Made by a program: the position numbers and the translations under genes. Positions 7,833 to 14,839 of a DNA stretch of 37,825 nt are shown here, piece by piece. The notes below the pieces were generated by a model that made no database searches, was not told the origin of the DNA, and saw nothing but the letters and a program-made list of their open reading frames with translations. Position 1 is the stretch's first letter, and each line of letters opens with the position of its first letter. Origin of the DNA: Acidobacteriota bacterium (GTDB lineage Bacteria; Acidobacteriota; Terriglobia; Terriglobales; Acidobacteriaceae); assembly GCA_021804965.1 (NCBI GenBank), contig JAJZGG010000019.1, forward strand, positions 1 through 37,825. Reading direction: 5' to 3'.

Positions 7833-9263
7833 TCAGGAATTCTGCTCCAGAATGGCCAGATAAAACCCATCGGTCCGGATCAGGCTGCCATCGGCGGCAG
7901 GGCGCGTACAGATCCGCAGCGAGCCATCCGCCTGCAATCCCAGCCGCAGCCATTCGGCCCCGGTCGGTGTTAACCGTCCCTCCGCCAACAGCACAGCAAT
8001 GGCATCCGCTGCGGAGATCTGCCGCCACGCACACTGCTCCGCGAGTGCTGCGCGCACCACGTCCTCATTCTCCTCGCGCTCCAGCGAGCAGGTGGAGTAC
8101 ACCACCCGACGCGAAGAGGCGCGCATGGCCGCCTGCAGCAGCTCGGTCTGCCGCTGCGCCTGTCGCGCAAACTCCTGCGGCTGAAGGCGATGGCGAATCT
8201 CCGGATTGCGCCCGATCGTTCCGGTTCCGCTGCATGGGGCATCCACCAGAACCAGATCCCACTGCCGCTCCCCGGTCCACGTTGCCGCATCGGCCGTATG
8301 CACCGTTATCTGCTGCGACCAGGGCAGCTGCTGCATCGCGCTCAGGCGGCTGCGCATTGCCTCTGCGCGCGCCGGACTCACCTCGCAGGCATCCACAGTT
8401 GCGCCGGAATTCCGCTCGGCCAGAATCATCGTCTTGCCGCCAGGCGCAGCACAGAAGTCCAGAATGCGGCTGCCGTGCCCGGCAATCTCCGCCACCAGCT
8501 GCGATCCCTCATCCTGCGCTCGAATCCGTCCTGACTTCCAGGCTTCGCTCTGGCGAATCTGCCCCAGTCCGGATTCCCCCGTCCGTAGCGTGCGCACAGC
8601 AGTCAGAAGCGGCGCGGACTCCAGCGCAATCTGCATCGCCGCCAGCTCGCTCCCGGCATCGTCGTCTGCCAGGCGCAACGTCAGCTGTGGTGGCTGCTGC
8701 CCGTGCTCGCAGAGCCACCGCGCCTGCTCCAGTCCGAAGGCCTGCACCCACCGCTCCACCAGCCATGCCGGATGCGCCGCGCGCTCGGCCAACTCGGCGG
8801 CATTGCCGGCCTGCTGCATCGTCTCATCATCGTTGTGCGGCGCAGCAGCCAGCCGACGCAGCACCGCATTCACCATGCGCGAGGCGTGGCCATGGCCGGC
8901 CATGCGGCACAGGGCCACGCTGTCGTGAATTGCCGCATGCGCCGGAATCCGATCCATGAACTTCAGTTGGAAGACACCCAGCCGCAGGGCCACCTGCACC
9001 GGAGCATCGAGCCGCGCACCGGGCCGCGCCAGCTGCCGCCGAATCCACGCATCCAGCCGAATATGCCAGCGCAGCACGCCCATCACGAGCGCCGTTGCCA
9101 GATCCAGATCCTGCGCGTGCATGGACTCCGACGCAAGCTCGCGCAGCAACGCATCGGCATGCTCCTGCTTCCGGTCCATGCGCTGCAAAATGCGAAATGC
9201 CGCCACGCGCGCCGCACTGGCAGCCTGCATGGGCCGGGCTCGGGATCGTTCGGAATCGGCCAA
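7833..9263 (-). CDS. rsmB: 16S rRNA (cytosine-967 C5)-methyltransferase
   Basis: SAM-dependent methylation of C967 of 16S rRNA. The protein is 476 residues. The N-terminal part (about 12-150) is a NusB-like RNA-binding domain (ARVAAFRILQRM, LVMGVLRW, VNAVLRR). The C-terminal Rossmann methyltransferase has FCAAPGGKT (270-278) for SAM. The two-cysteine active site is DAPCSGTG (Cys344) and YSTCSLEREENE (Cys392, the nucleophile type for RsmB/NOP2 enzymes). The start is a TTG at 9263: a perfect GGAGG lies seven bases upstream, inside the end of fmt. The alternative ATG at 9230 has no such site. It is the last gene of aroC-def-fmt-rsmB. Confidence 0.95.
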   Translation of the reverse strand: MADSERSRARPMQAASAARVAAFRILQRMDRKQEHADALLRELASESMHAQDLDLATALVMGVLRWHIRLDAWIRRQLARPGARLDAPVQVALRLGVFQLKFMDRIPAHAAIHDSVALCRMAGHGHASRMVNAVLRRLAAAPHNDDETMQQAGNAAELAERAAHPAWLVERWVQAFGLEQARWLCEHGQQPPQLTLRLADDDAGSELAAMQIALESAPLLTAVRTLRTGESGLGQIRQSEAWKSGRIRAQDEGSQLVAEIAGHGSRILDFCAAPGGKTMILAERNSGATVDACEVSPARAEAMRSRLSAMQQLPWSQQITVHTADAATWTGERQWDLVLVDAPCSGTGTIGRNPEIRHRLQPQEFARQAQRQTELLQAAMRASSRRVVYSTCSLEREENEDVVRAALAEQCAWRQISAADAIAVLLAEGRLTPTGAEWLRLGLQADGSLRICTRPAADGSLIRTDGFYLAILEQNS

Positions 9264-9265
9264 CG

Positions 9266-10258
9266 TTACGCCTCCGACTCAGCCGGTGTGCCGAATCGTA
9301 TCGCGGATGCATCCGGCAGGCCGCGCAGAAACTCCTCCGCACGCACGCGTCCGCGCCCCTCCAGTTGCACTTCCACCAGTTCCAGCCAGCTGCCGCCTGC
9401 GCAGGCCACCAGCAGTCGCTGCCCCGCACTGCTCCCCGACGTGCTTCCCTGCACGCGCACCTCGCCGGGCTGTGCCGTTGCTGCCAGTTCTGCCGGGCGC
9501 AGCCGATGGACGATCAGCTTGCGTCCCTGCCAAACGGTGAAGACGCCAGGCCACGGCTGGAAGCCTCGCCAGCGATTCCAGATCTCTGTCGCCGTCTGCT
9601 GCGCAAACTCGATGCGCCCATCCTCGCGCGTCAGCAGCCGCGCCAGGGTTGCCTGGCTGGCGTCCTGCGCCTGCGGCACCAGCGTGCCCGCAGCCAACCC
9701 CTGCAGCGTTTCCACCATCAGTGGTGCGCCGCGCGTGGCCAGCAGCGGAAACAGCTCCATCGATGTCATTTCAGGTGTCAGCTCCACGGTCTGCTGCAGC
9801 AGAATCGGCCCGGTATCCAGCCCCGCATCGAGCAGCATGGTCGTATTTCCCGTCACCCTGTCGCCCAGCGCCAGCGCCCACTGGATCGGCGCTGCGCCAC
9901 GATGCCGGGGCAGCAGCGAGCCATGCAGATTGATGCATCCCAGCCGCGGCAGCTGCAGCATCCATTCCGGCAGAATCCGCCCATAGGCCACCACCACAAT
10001 CGCATCCGGTGCCAGAGCTTCCAGGCGGGCGCGTAGCGGCTCATTGCGACGGATTGTCTCCGGCTGATCGACCGCAAGCCCCAGCTCCAGCGCGCGCAAC
10101 TTCACGGCCGGCGCGGTCATCACCTGCCTGCGTCCCACGGGACGATCCGGCTGCGTCAGCACGGCTGCCACTTCGTGTCCGGCATCCACCAGCGCCTCGA
10201 GCGTGGGTACGGCAAACTCCGGCGTTCCGCAGAAGACCAGCCGCAGCGGCTTCACCAC
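9266..10258 (-). CDS. fmt: Methionyl-tRNA formyltransferase
   Basis: Formylates Met-tRNAfMet with 10-formyl-tetrahydrofolate before translation initiation; cytoplasmic. The protein is 330 residues, near the usual 310-320. The N-terminus FCGTPEFAVPTLEAL is followed by the catalytic and folate-binding region INLHGSLLPRHRGAAPIQWA and GDRVTGNTTMLLDAGLDTGPIL. The C-terminal OB-like domain contains FQPWPGVFTVW. The start is GTG at 10258; it overlaps the end of def by 7 bases (GTGGTGA), so the two are translationally coupled and the exact GTG cannot be decided. Pairing with def is the common bacterial arrangement. Confidence 0.96.
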   Translation of the reverse strand: MVKPLRLVFCGTPEFAVPTLEALVDAGHEVAAVLTQPDRPVGRRQVMTAPAVKLRALELGLAVDQPETIRRNEPLRARLEALAPDAIVVVAYGRILPEWMLQLPRLGCINLHGSLLPRHRGAAPIQWALALGDRVTGNTTMLLDAGLDTGPILLQQTVELTPEMTSMELFPLLATRGAPLMVETLQGLAAGTLVPQAQDASQATLARLLTREDGRIEFAQQTATEIWNRWRGFQPWPGVFTVWQGRKLIVHRLRPAELAATAQPGEVRVQGSTSGSSAGQRLLVACAGGSWLELVEVQLEGRGRVRAEEFLRGLPDASAIRFGTPAESEA

Positions 10259-10761
10259 TCACCCGCCCGCTGCAGCTTGCGAATCTTGCGTAGCGCCAGG
10301 TCGCGCTTCAGTCCGCTGATGCGAAAGAGAAACAGCACCCCGTCCAGATGATCGATCTCGTGCTGCAGGCAGCGGGAGAGCAGCTCTTCACCTTCTGCCT
10401 CAAACCACGTTCCATGCTCGTCCTGCGCTCGCACCTTTACATAGGCCGCGCGCACCACCTTTTCCCGAATCTCCGGAAAGCTCAGGCAGCCTTCCTCTTC
10501 ATAGATCCGGCCCTCGCGCTCCACAATCTCCGGATTCACCAGCACCATCTTCTGCGCCGGATCCTTGCCGCAGCTCAGGTCGATCACCGTGATGCGGCGC
10601 GAATCCCCCACCTGCGGAGCCGCCAGCCCAATGCCCTGCGCGGCATACATCGTCTCAAACATGTCCGCCACAAAGCTGCGCAGCGCATCGTCAAAGACCG
10701 CCACCGGCTCGCCCGGCTTCTGCAGCACAGGATCAGGATATTTTCGGATCGTCAGTATCAT
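10252..10761 (-). CDS. def: Peptide deformylase
   Basis: Metalloenzyme that removes the formyl group from nascent proteins; cytoplasmic or at the ribosome exit. The protein is 169 residues with all three signatures: GIGLAAPQVG (43-52), EGCLSFP (91-97; Cys92 metal ligand) and QHEIDHLDG (133-141; His134 and His138 ligands, Glu135 catalytic). The start at 10761 gives the usual MILTIRKYPDPVL N-terminus. The C-terminal helix is Lys/Arg-rich (LKRDLALRKIRKLQRAG). It lies 33 bases after aroC and overlaps fmt. Confidence 0.97.
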   Translation of the reverse strand: MILTIRKYPDPVLQKPGEPVAVFDDALRSFVADMFETMYAAQGIGLAAPQVGDSRRITVIDLSCGKDPAQKMVLVNPEIVEREGRIYEEEGCLSFPEIREKVVRAAYVKVRAQDEHGTWFEAEGEELLSRCLQHEIDHLDGVLFLFRISGLKRDLALRKIRKLQRAGEW

Positions 10762-10794
10762 GGTGCACTTCCCGTTTTCTTCGCAACGCCGCGC

Positions 10795-11973
10795 TCAGTA
10801 GCGGCGAATCTGTTCCAGGTATCCGTCAAAGTTTCGCTTCAGCTCCAGTGCCGAATCCCCGCCAAACTTGCCCAGCACCTGCTGCGCCACCACAAAGGCC
10901 ACCATCGCCTCAGCGGCCACACCGGCAGCCGGCACCACGCAGATATCCGAGCGCTCATAGCTGGCCGACGTCGCCTCGCGCGTGTCAAAACGCACCGAGG
11001 CCAGCGGCTTGCGCAGCGTCGAGATCGGCTTCAGATAGCCGCGCACAATCACGTCCTCGCCATTGGAGATACCGCCTTCAATACCGCCGGCATTGTTCTG
11101 GTGGCGCAGGAAGCGCGTGGCGCGTCCTGCATCGGCCTCACCGTAGTGGATGGCATCATGCACAGCCGAGCCGAAGCTCTCCGCCGCCGTCACTCCGCGG
11201 CCAATCTCCACGGCCTTGACCGCCTGCAGGCTCATCACCGCCCAGGCCAGCAGTCCGTCCAGTCGCTCATCCCAGTTGGCATAGGTGCCCACGCCCGGCG
11301 GCAGTCCGTGAACCACCACCTCAAAGACGCCTCCGACGGTGTCCCCGGTCCGCGCGCACTCGGCCACCTCTTCGCGCATCCGCGCCTCGGTCTCCGCATC
11401 CACGCAGCTCAGCAGCACCTCATCCTTGCGCGAGACGGCCACCACTTCGTCCCAGGTGGCTTCGCGCTCCAGCGCCACGCGTCCCACGCGGATCACATGG
11501 CTGGCAATCTCAATGCCCAGATGCCGCAGCAGCAGCTTGGCAAAGGCACCGGCAGCCACGCGCGAGGTGGACTCCCGCGCCGAAGCCCGCTCCAGCACGT
11601 AGCGCGCATCCGTGAAGTTGTACTTCAGGGCACCCGGCAGGTCGGCATGTCCCGGTCGGGGCGAGGCCACCACCTGGTGCTTCTCCGGATCGCCGGTCTC
11701 CACCGGCAGCTTCTCCTGCCAGTTGCTCCAGTCGCGATTCACAATCTCAATCGCAATCGGCGAGCCAATCGACCGGCCATGTCGCACTCCGGAGAGCACA
11801 TGCGCCTTGTCGGTTTCAATCTTCATGCGGCCACCGCGCCCAAAGCCCTGCTGGCGGCGCCACAACTCACGATTCACAAACTCCAGATCTATCGGAATGC
11901 CCGCAGGAAGCCCTGAAAGTAACGCAATCAGTGCCTCGCCGTGGGATTCCCCGGCCGTATCCATTCGCAGCAT
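10795..11973 (-). CDS. aroC: Chorismate synthase
   Basis: Converts EPSP to chorismate with reduced FMN, the last step of the shikimate pathway. The protein is 392 residues from the ATG at 11973, which gives the family N-terminus MLRMDTAGESHG; upstream in-frame codons have no family resemblance. Signatures include GRGGRMKIETD, SGVRHGRSIGSPIA, the RPGHADLPGALKY motif, and RASARESTSRVAAGA, which resembles the R-x-S-x-R-E-T-A region. Near the C-terminus are GGIEGGISNGEDV and the VPAAGVAAEAMVAFVVA helix. The gene may start its own transcript: TACAAT lies eight bases before the ATG. EVE and GH18 genes lie upstream on the same strand (37 and 431 bases away). Confidence 0.95.
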   Translation of the reverse strand: MLRMDTAGESHGEALIALLSGLPAGIPIDLEFVNRELWRRQQGFGRGGRMKIETDKAHVLSGVRHGRSIGSPIAIEIVNRDWSNWQEKLPVETGDPEKHQVVASPRPGHADLPGALKYNFTDARYVLERASARESTSRVAAGAFAKLLLRHLGIEIASHVIRVGRVALEREATWDEVVAVSRKDEVLLSCVDAETEARMREEVAECARTGDTVGGVFEVVVHGLPPGVGTYANWDERLDGLLAWAVMSLQAVKAVEIGRGVTAAESFGSAVHDAIHYGEADAGRATRFLRHQNNAGGIEGGISNGEDVIVRGYLKPISTLRKPLASVRFDTREATSASYERSDICVVPAAGVAAEAMVAFVVAQQVLGKFGGDSALELKRNFDGYLEQIRRY

Positions 11974-11987
11974 ATCTCTCGATTGTA
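11973..11987 (-). promoter_or_regulatory. Probable -10 element of aroC next to its start codon
   Basis: On the minus strand, TACAAT (11987-11982, five of six matches to TATAAT) is followed by CGAGAGAT and the ATG at 11973. A start site 7-9 bases after the hexamer would fall on or within two bases of the ATG. GAGAG in the spacer could be read as a weak ribosome site, but it would lie largely outside such a transcript. No clear -35. Confidence 0.45.
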
Positions 11988-12010
11988 ACGAAAGACCGGC
12001 CTCCAGCGCC

Positions 12011-12391
12011 TCAACCCACCAGCCAGGCCCACTGCTGCTCCGTGAGCGGAACCACCGAAAGCCGCCCGATGATGACCAGCGGCGACTGGGCAAAGAGCGG
12101 ATTGGCCTTGATCTCGGCCAGCGTGCGGGGCATTTTCAGCGCCTTGCCCACGCGGACGCGCACCACCGGCACCTTGGGGTCCGTCGGGTCCACGCTCAGC
12201 ACCGTACCGGTTCCCACCGCGCGCCGCTCGTCGCCGGTGTGGTAGAAGATCCACTCGGTTCCGGCCTGCATCTCGCGCAGATACTTCACCGCCTGCGGAT
12301 TCGTCACCCCATCCCAGATCGTCTCCTTGTCGCGCTGAAAATCCGCAAAGGAATAGACATCCGGTTCCGTCTTGAAGAGAAAGTAGGCCAT
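12011..12391 (-). CDS. EVE-domain protein
   Basis: A 126-residue single-domain protein of the EVE family (PUA-like fold), whose members are thought to bind modified bases in RNA or DNA. It starts MAYFLFKTEPDVYSF, contains WDGVTNPQAVKYLREM, then FYHTGDERRAVGTGTV and ends with PLTEQQWAWLVG; all are typical. The start at 12391 is chosen because it begins the domain and AGGAG lies about nine bases upstream; the frame continues upstream only as shadow of the GH18 gene. It follows the GH18 stop by 13 bases and precedes aroC by 37. Its cellular role here is unknown. Confidence 0.88.
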   Translation of the reverse strand: MAYFLFKTEPDVYSFADFQRDKETIWDGVTNPQAVKYLREMQAGTEWIFYHTGDERRAVGTGTVLSVDPTDPKVPVVRVRVGKALKMPRTLAEIKANPLFAQSPLVIIGRLSVVPLTEQQWAWLVG

Positions 12392-12404
12392 CCCGAGCCG
12401 CTCC

Positions 12405-13475
12405 TTAGGCCGGACCATGGGCCGCGTGGCTTGGCAGCCGAGTCCAGATCTGCGGATCTTCGGTCCCCAGCACCCAGGCGCAGAATCCCTTGATCCCATT
12501 CTGCTCCGCCAATCCCACCCGGTCCGCAAAGGCCCGCGCATTCGTGAAGTATACCCACTCCCGCATCTGCTGCCGATAGAAATAGAAGTACGGTGTGTGG
12601 TCGTCGGCATCCCAGTCCACCCGGCCGCCGCGATAGCTTTTCGCCAGATCCATCGCGCCTTCCGTATCCACCTGCTCGGCCGTCAGGTTTGGCGTCTCGT
12701 CGCCATCGCTCTCCGTGGGCGTGTCAGCATACCAGTGGTAGCCATAGAGGGGAATGCCCAGCACCAGCTTGTCCTTGGGCACAAACTGCAGGGCATATTT
12801 CAGGTTGTCCTCGGTCCACGCCCAGCCGCCCACCGGTCCGGGCATCGTCCAGCGCGTGTGCTGGTCATAGGTCATCAGGCTGATCCAGTCCACAGACTTG
12901 CTCAACGCGGCCAGATCATAGACCCCGCGCCACTGCCGAAACATCCAGCCCTCGAACCCATCCTTGCTGGTCACATGGCCGGGGGCATTGGGGATCGTGG
13001 CAATCGTCAGCTTCAGCCCGGCCGAGTGCATGGCCTGCGCCGACTGCGCCACCAGCGCCGACAGCAGATCCCGATCCGTCCAGTCCAGGTGCTCAAAATC
13101 AATCTGGAAGCCCGAGTATCCATGCGCCTTGCACTCCCGGATCATGGCTGCGTTCATTTCCGTCTGCGCCATCCGGCTGGTGGCCAGGTCATGGAAGCCA
13201 TCGGCGTCAAACAGCGCCACAATCGGCATCACGTCCACGCCGCTCTGCCGCGCCTGCTGCATCACGCTCTCGTTGGGCCCGCCGCTCAGCAGCCCGTCGC
13301 CATCCACCTCATACCAGGTGGGAATCAGCAGATCCACCTTGCCCGCATGCCGGGCAAAGGAGGCTGCCGCCGCCGCACTGTCATCCATGTAAAAGACCGC
13401 ATACGGCTTGGCCCAGGCCGTCATGCTCATCGCTGCTGCTGCCATCCACAGCGCCATCCATCGCAGTTGCTTCAT
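12405..13475 (-). CDS. Secreted glycoside hydrolase family 18 protein
   Basis: Predicted to act on beta-1,4-linked GlcNAc polymers (chitin or peptidoglycan) outside the cytoplasm. The protein is 356 residues. The ATG at 13475 gives a signal peptide (MKQLRWMALWMAAAAMSMTAWA, 22 residues) and has GAGG five bases upstream. The GH18 barrel is recognisable: VDLLIPTWYEVDGDG, VMPIVALFD, then the active-site strand GYSGFQIDFEHL (119-130) with Asp126 and Glu128. The first Asp of classic DxxDxDxE is missing, as in the YaaH/SleL-like branch (DGxNIDFE). SLMTYDQH supplies the Met-Tyr-Asp motif, followed by LVLGIPLYGYHWY. No LysM or carbohydrate-binding module is seen. It is divergent from the SIS/sugar-porter pair, which suggests an amino-sugar link. 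Confidence 0.87.
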   Translation of the reverse strand: MKQLRWMALWMAAAAMSMTAWAKPYAVFYMDDSAAAAASFARHAGKVDLLIPTWYEVDGDGLLSGGPNESVMQQARQSGVDVMPIVALFDADGFHDLATSRMAQTEMNAAMIRECKAHGYSGFQIDFEHLDWTDRDLLSALVAQSAQAMHSAGLKLTIATIPNAPGHVTSKDGFEGWMFRQWRGVYDLAALSKSVDWISLMTYDQHTRWTMPGPVGGWAWTEDNLKYALQFVPKDKLVLGIPLYGYHWYADTPTESDGDETPNLTAEQVDTEGAMDLAKSYRGGRVDWDADDHTPYFYFYRQQMREWVYFTNARAFADRVGLAEQNGIKGFCAWVLGTEDPQIWTRLPSHAAHGPA

Positions 13476-13623
13476 CGTCGCCTCGCCTGGCAGCAATGGG
13501 CGGCTCCGCTGGCCGTGGGCAGTGCCCCGGCCGCCAGAGTCCTGCCTCTGTTGCCTGCAATCCCGCTACAGGACCCCGAAATCCAGGGCCCCGCATTCGC
13601 TCACTTGGATGCAGAATCCGCCT

Positions 13624-13661
13624 TTGACAGCCATCCCTTTCGCAACAATAATTCCCTCAGA
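13624..13661 (+). promoter_or_regulatory. Strong sigma70-type promoter with the start codon at the expected +1
   Basis: TTGACA (13624-13629) is separated by 17 bases from AATAAT (13647-13652), five of six matches to TATAAT. The ATG of the SIS-domain gene follows after eight bases (tccctcag), exactly where transcription should start. No Shine-Dalgarno is present. This is the clearest leaderless-type promoter in the window. Confidence 0.7.
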
Positions 13662-14839
13662 TGACTCCCCACGCCCATGCCATGCTGCGCGAAATCCACC
13701 AGCAGCCGGACGTGCTCGAATCCCTGCTTGCCCACTACACCAGCGGCAACGCGTTTGCCCCTGCGGCCTGGCAGCACCTGCACCCCTCGCTGACCGCATC
13801 CGGCCCGCTGGTCATCGCCGCCAGCGGCTCCAGCCGCCACAGCGGTCTGGTGGCGGAGCTGCTGCTGGAGGAGCTGGCCGGGGCCACCGTCGATGTGGAG
13901 TATGCCAGTGAATTTGCCCTGCGCGCCCTCGATCCCAGTTCCGTGGCCTCCGTCCTTGTGCTCTCGCAATCCGGGGAAACCGCCGACACGCTGGCCGCAC
14001 TGCGACTGGCCCGCAGGCAGGGGCTGCGTACGCTGGCCATCACCAACCCCCCCGAATCCACGATGGCCCGCGAAGCCACCCTGGCACTGCCGCTGCTGGC
14101 CGGGCCGGAGCAGGCCATCCCGGCCACCAAAAGCTTCCTCTGCCAGCTCATCGTCCTCTACCTGCTCGCGCTGCATGAGGCCGTCGCGCAGCAGCGGATG
14201 GCACCGCACCGCCTGCAGGACTGCCTGGCCGAGCTGCACACCCTGGCCGGTCACCTGCGCACCCAGCTCCCGGAATGGGATGCGGCAGCCGCACGGCTGG
14301 CCGCGCAGACCGCCGACGCGCAAAGCTTCCTCTATCTCGGTCGCGGCATCCATGCTGCCATTGCCCGGGAAGGCGCGCTCAAGCTCAAGGAATCCTCCTA
14401 CGTGCACGCCGAGGCCTACCCGACCGGCGAGCTGCTGCACGGGCCCAATGCCCTGGTCAGCCGCGCGGTTCCCGTGGTGCTGCTGGCCACCTGCGATCCC
14501 TCCAACCCGGAGTCCATGCTGCGCTATCGCCGGACGCGCGAGATCCTCGACCACCTGCTGCGGCAGCAGGCACGCGTGCTCGCAGTGGCCAACCGCGACG
14601 ATGCCGAGGTGCACAGGCTGGCCACGCACTCGATCCCCATCGATCCGCTCAGCGAGCTGCTGCTGGCGGCCTCCGAGGTTGTTCCGCTCCAGCTGTTCGC
14701 CTACCACATGGCCGCCCTGCGCGGCATTGACATGGACCACCCGCGGCACCTGCAGAAGGCAGTCCTGAACGCGGATTCAGTCCTGAACACGGATGCAGTC
14801 CTGAACACGGATGCAGACAACAGCGGAGACCGCGCATGA
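13661..14839 (+). CDS. GlmS-isomerase-like double SIS-domain protein (possible NagB-II-type glucosamine-6-phosphate deaminase)
   Basis: A 392-residue protein matching the isomerase half of GlmS without the N-terminal glutaminase domain. SIS 1 (about 30-180) shows IAASGSSRHSGLVAELLLEELA and LVLSQSGETADTLAAL. SIS 2 (about 215-370) shows LGRGIHAAIAREGALKLKESS, the HAEAYPTGELLHGPNALV motif and SEVVPLQLFAYHMAALRGIDMDHPRHLQKAV. Stand-alone proteins of this type include the NagB-II deaminase of GlcNAc catabolism and AgaS-like sugar isomerases. The overlap with a sugar porter and the divergent GH18 gene favour amino-sugar use; this is inference. The C-terminus carries a repeat-encoded tail (LNADSVLNTDAVLNTDAD). 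The start at 13661 follows a textbook promoter; an internal ATG at 13682 is possible. Confidence 0.85.
   Translation: MTPHAHAMLREIHQQPDVLESLLAHYTSGNAFAPAAWQHLHPSLTASGPLVIAASGSSRHSGLVAELLLEELAGATVDVEYASEFALRALDPSSVASVLVLSQSGETADTLAALRLARRQGLRTLAITNPPESTMAREATLALPLLAGPEQAIPATKSFLCQLIVLYLLALHEAVAQQRMAPHRLQDCLAELHTLAGHLRTQLPEWDAAAARLAAQTADAQSFLYLGRGIHAAIAREGALKLKESSYVHAEAYPTGELLHGPNALVSRAVPVVLLATCDPSNPESMLRYRRTREILDHLLRQQARVLAVANRDDAEVHRLATHSIPIDPLSELLLAASEVVPLQLFAYHMAALRGIDMDHPRHLQKAVLNADSVLNTDAVLNTDADNSGDRA
14762..14815 (+). repeat. Three tandem copies of an 18-bp repeat at the 3' end of the SIS gene
   Basis: Units at 14762-14779, 14780-14797 and 14798-14815. The last two are identical (GTCCTGAACACGGATGCA) and the first differs at two bases. 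Because 18 is a multiple of three, each adds six residues (V-L-N-T-D-A type) without shifting the frame. Confidence 0.95.

Noticed and set aside
12393-12610. An N-terminal extension of the EVE protein upstream of 12391
   Set aside because: These codons overlap the end of the GH18 gene in another frame. The domain begins exactly at MAYFLFKTEP and has an AGGAG site in front.
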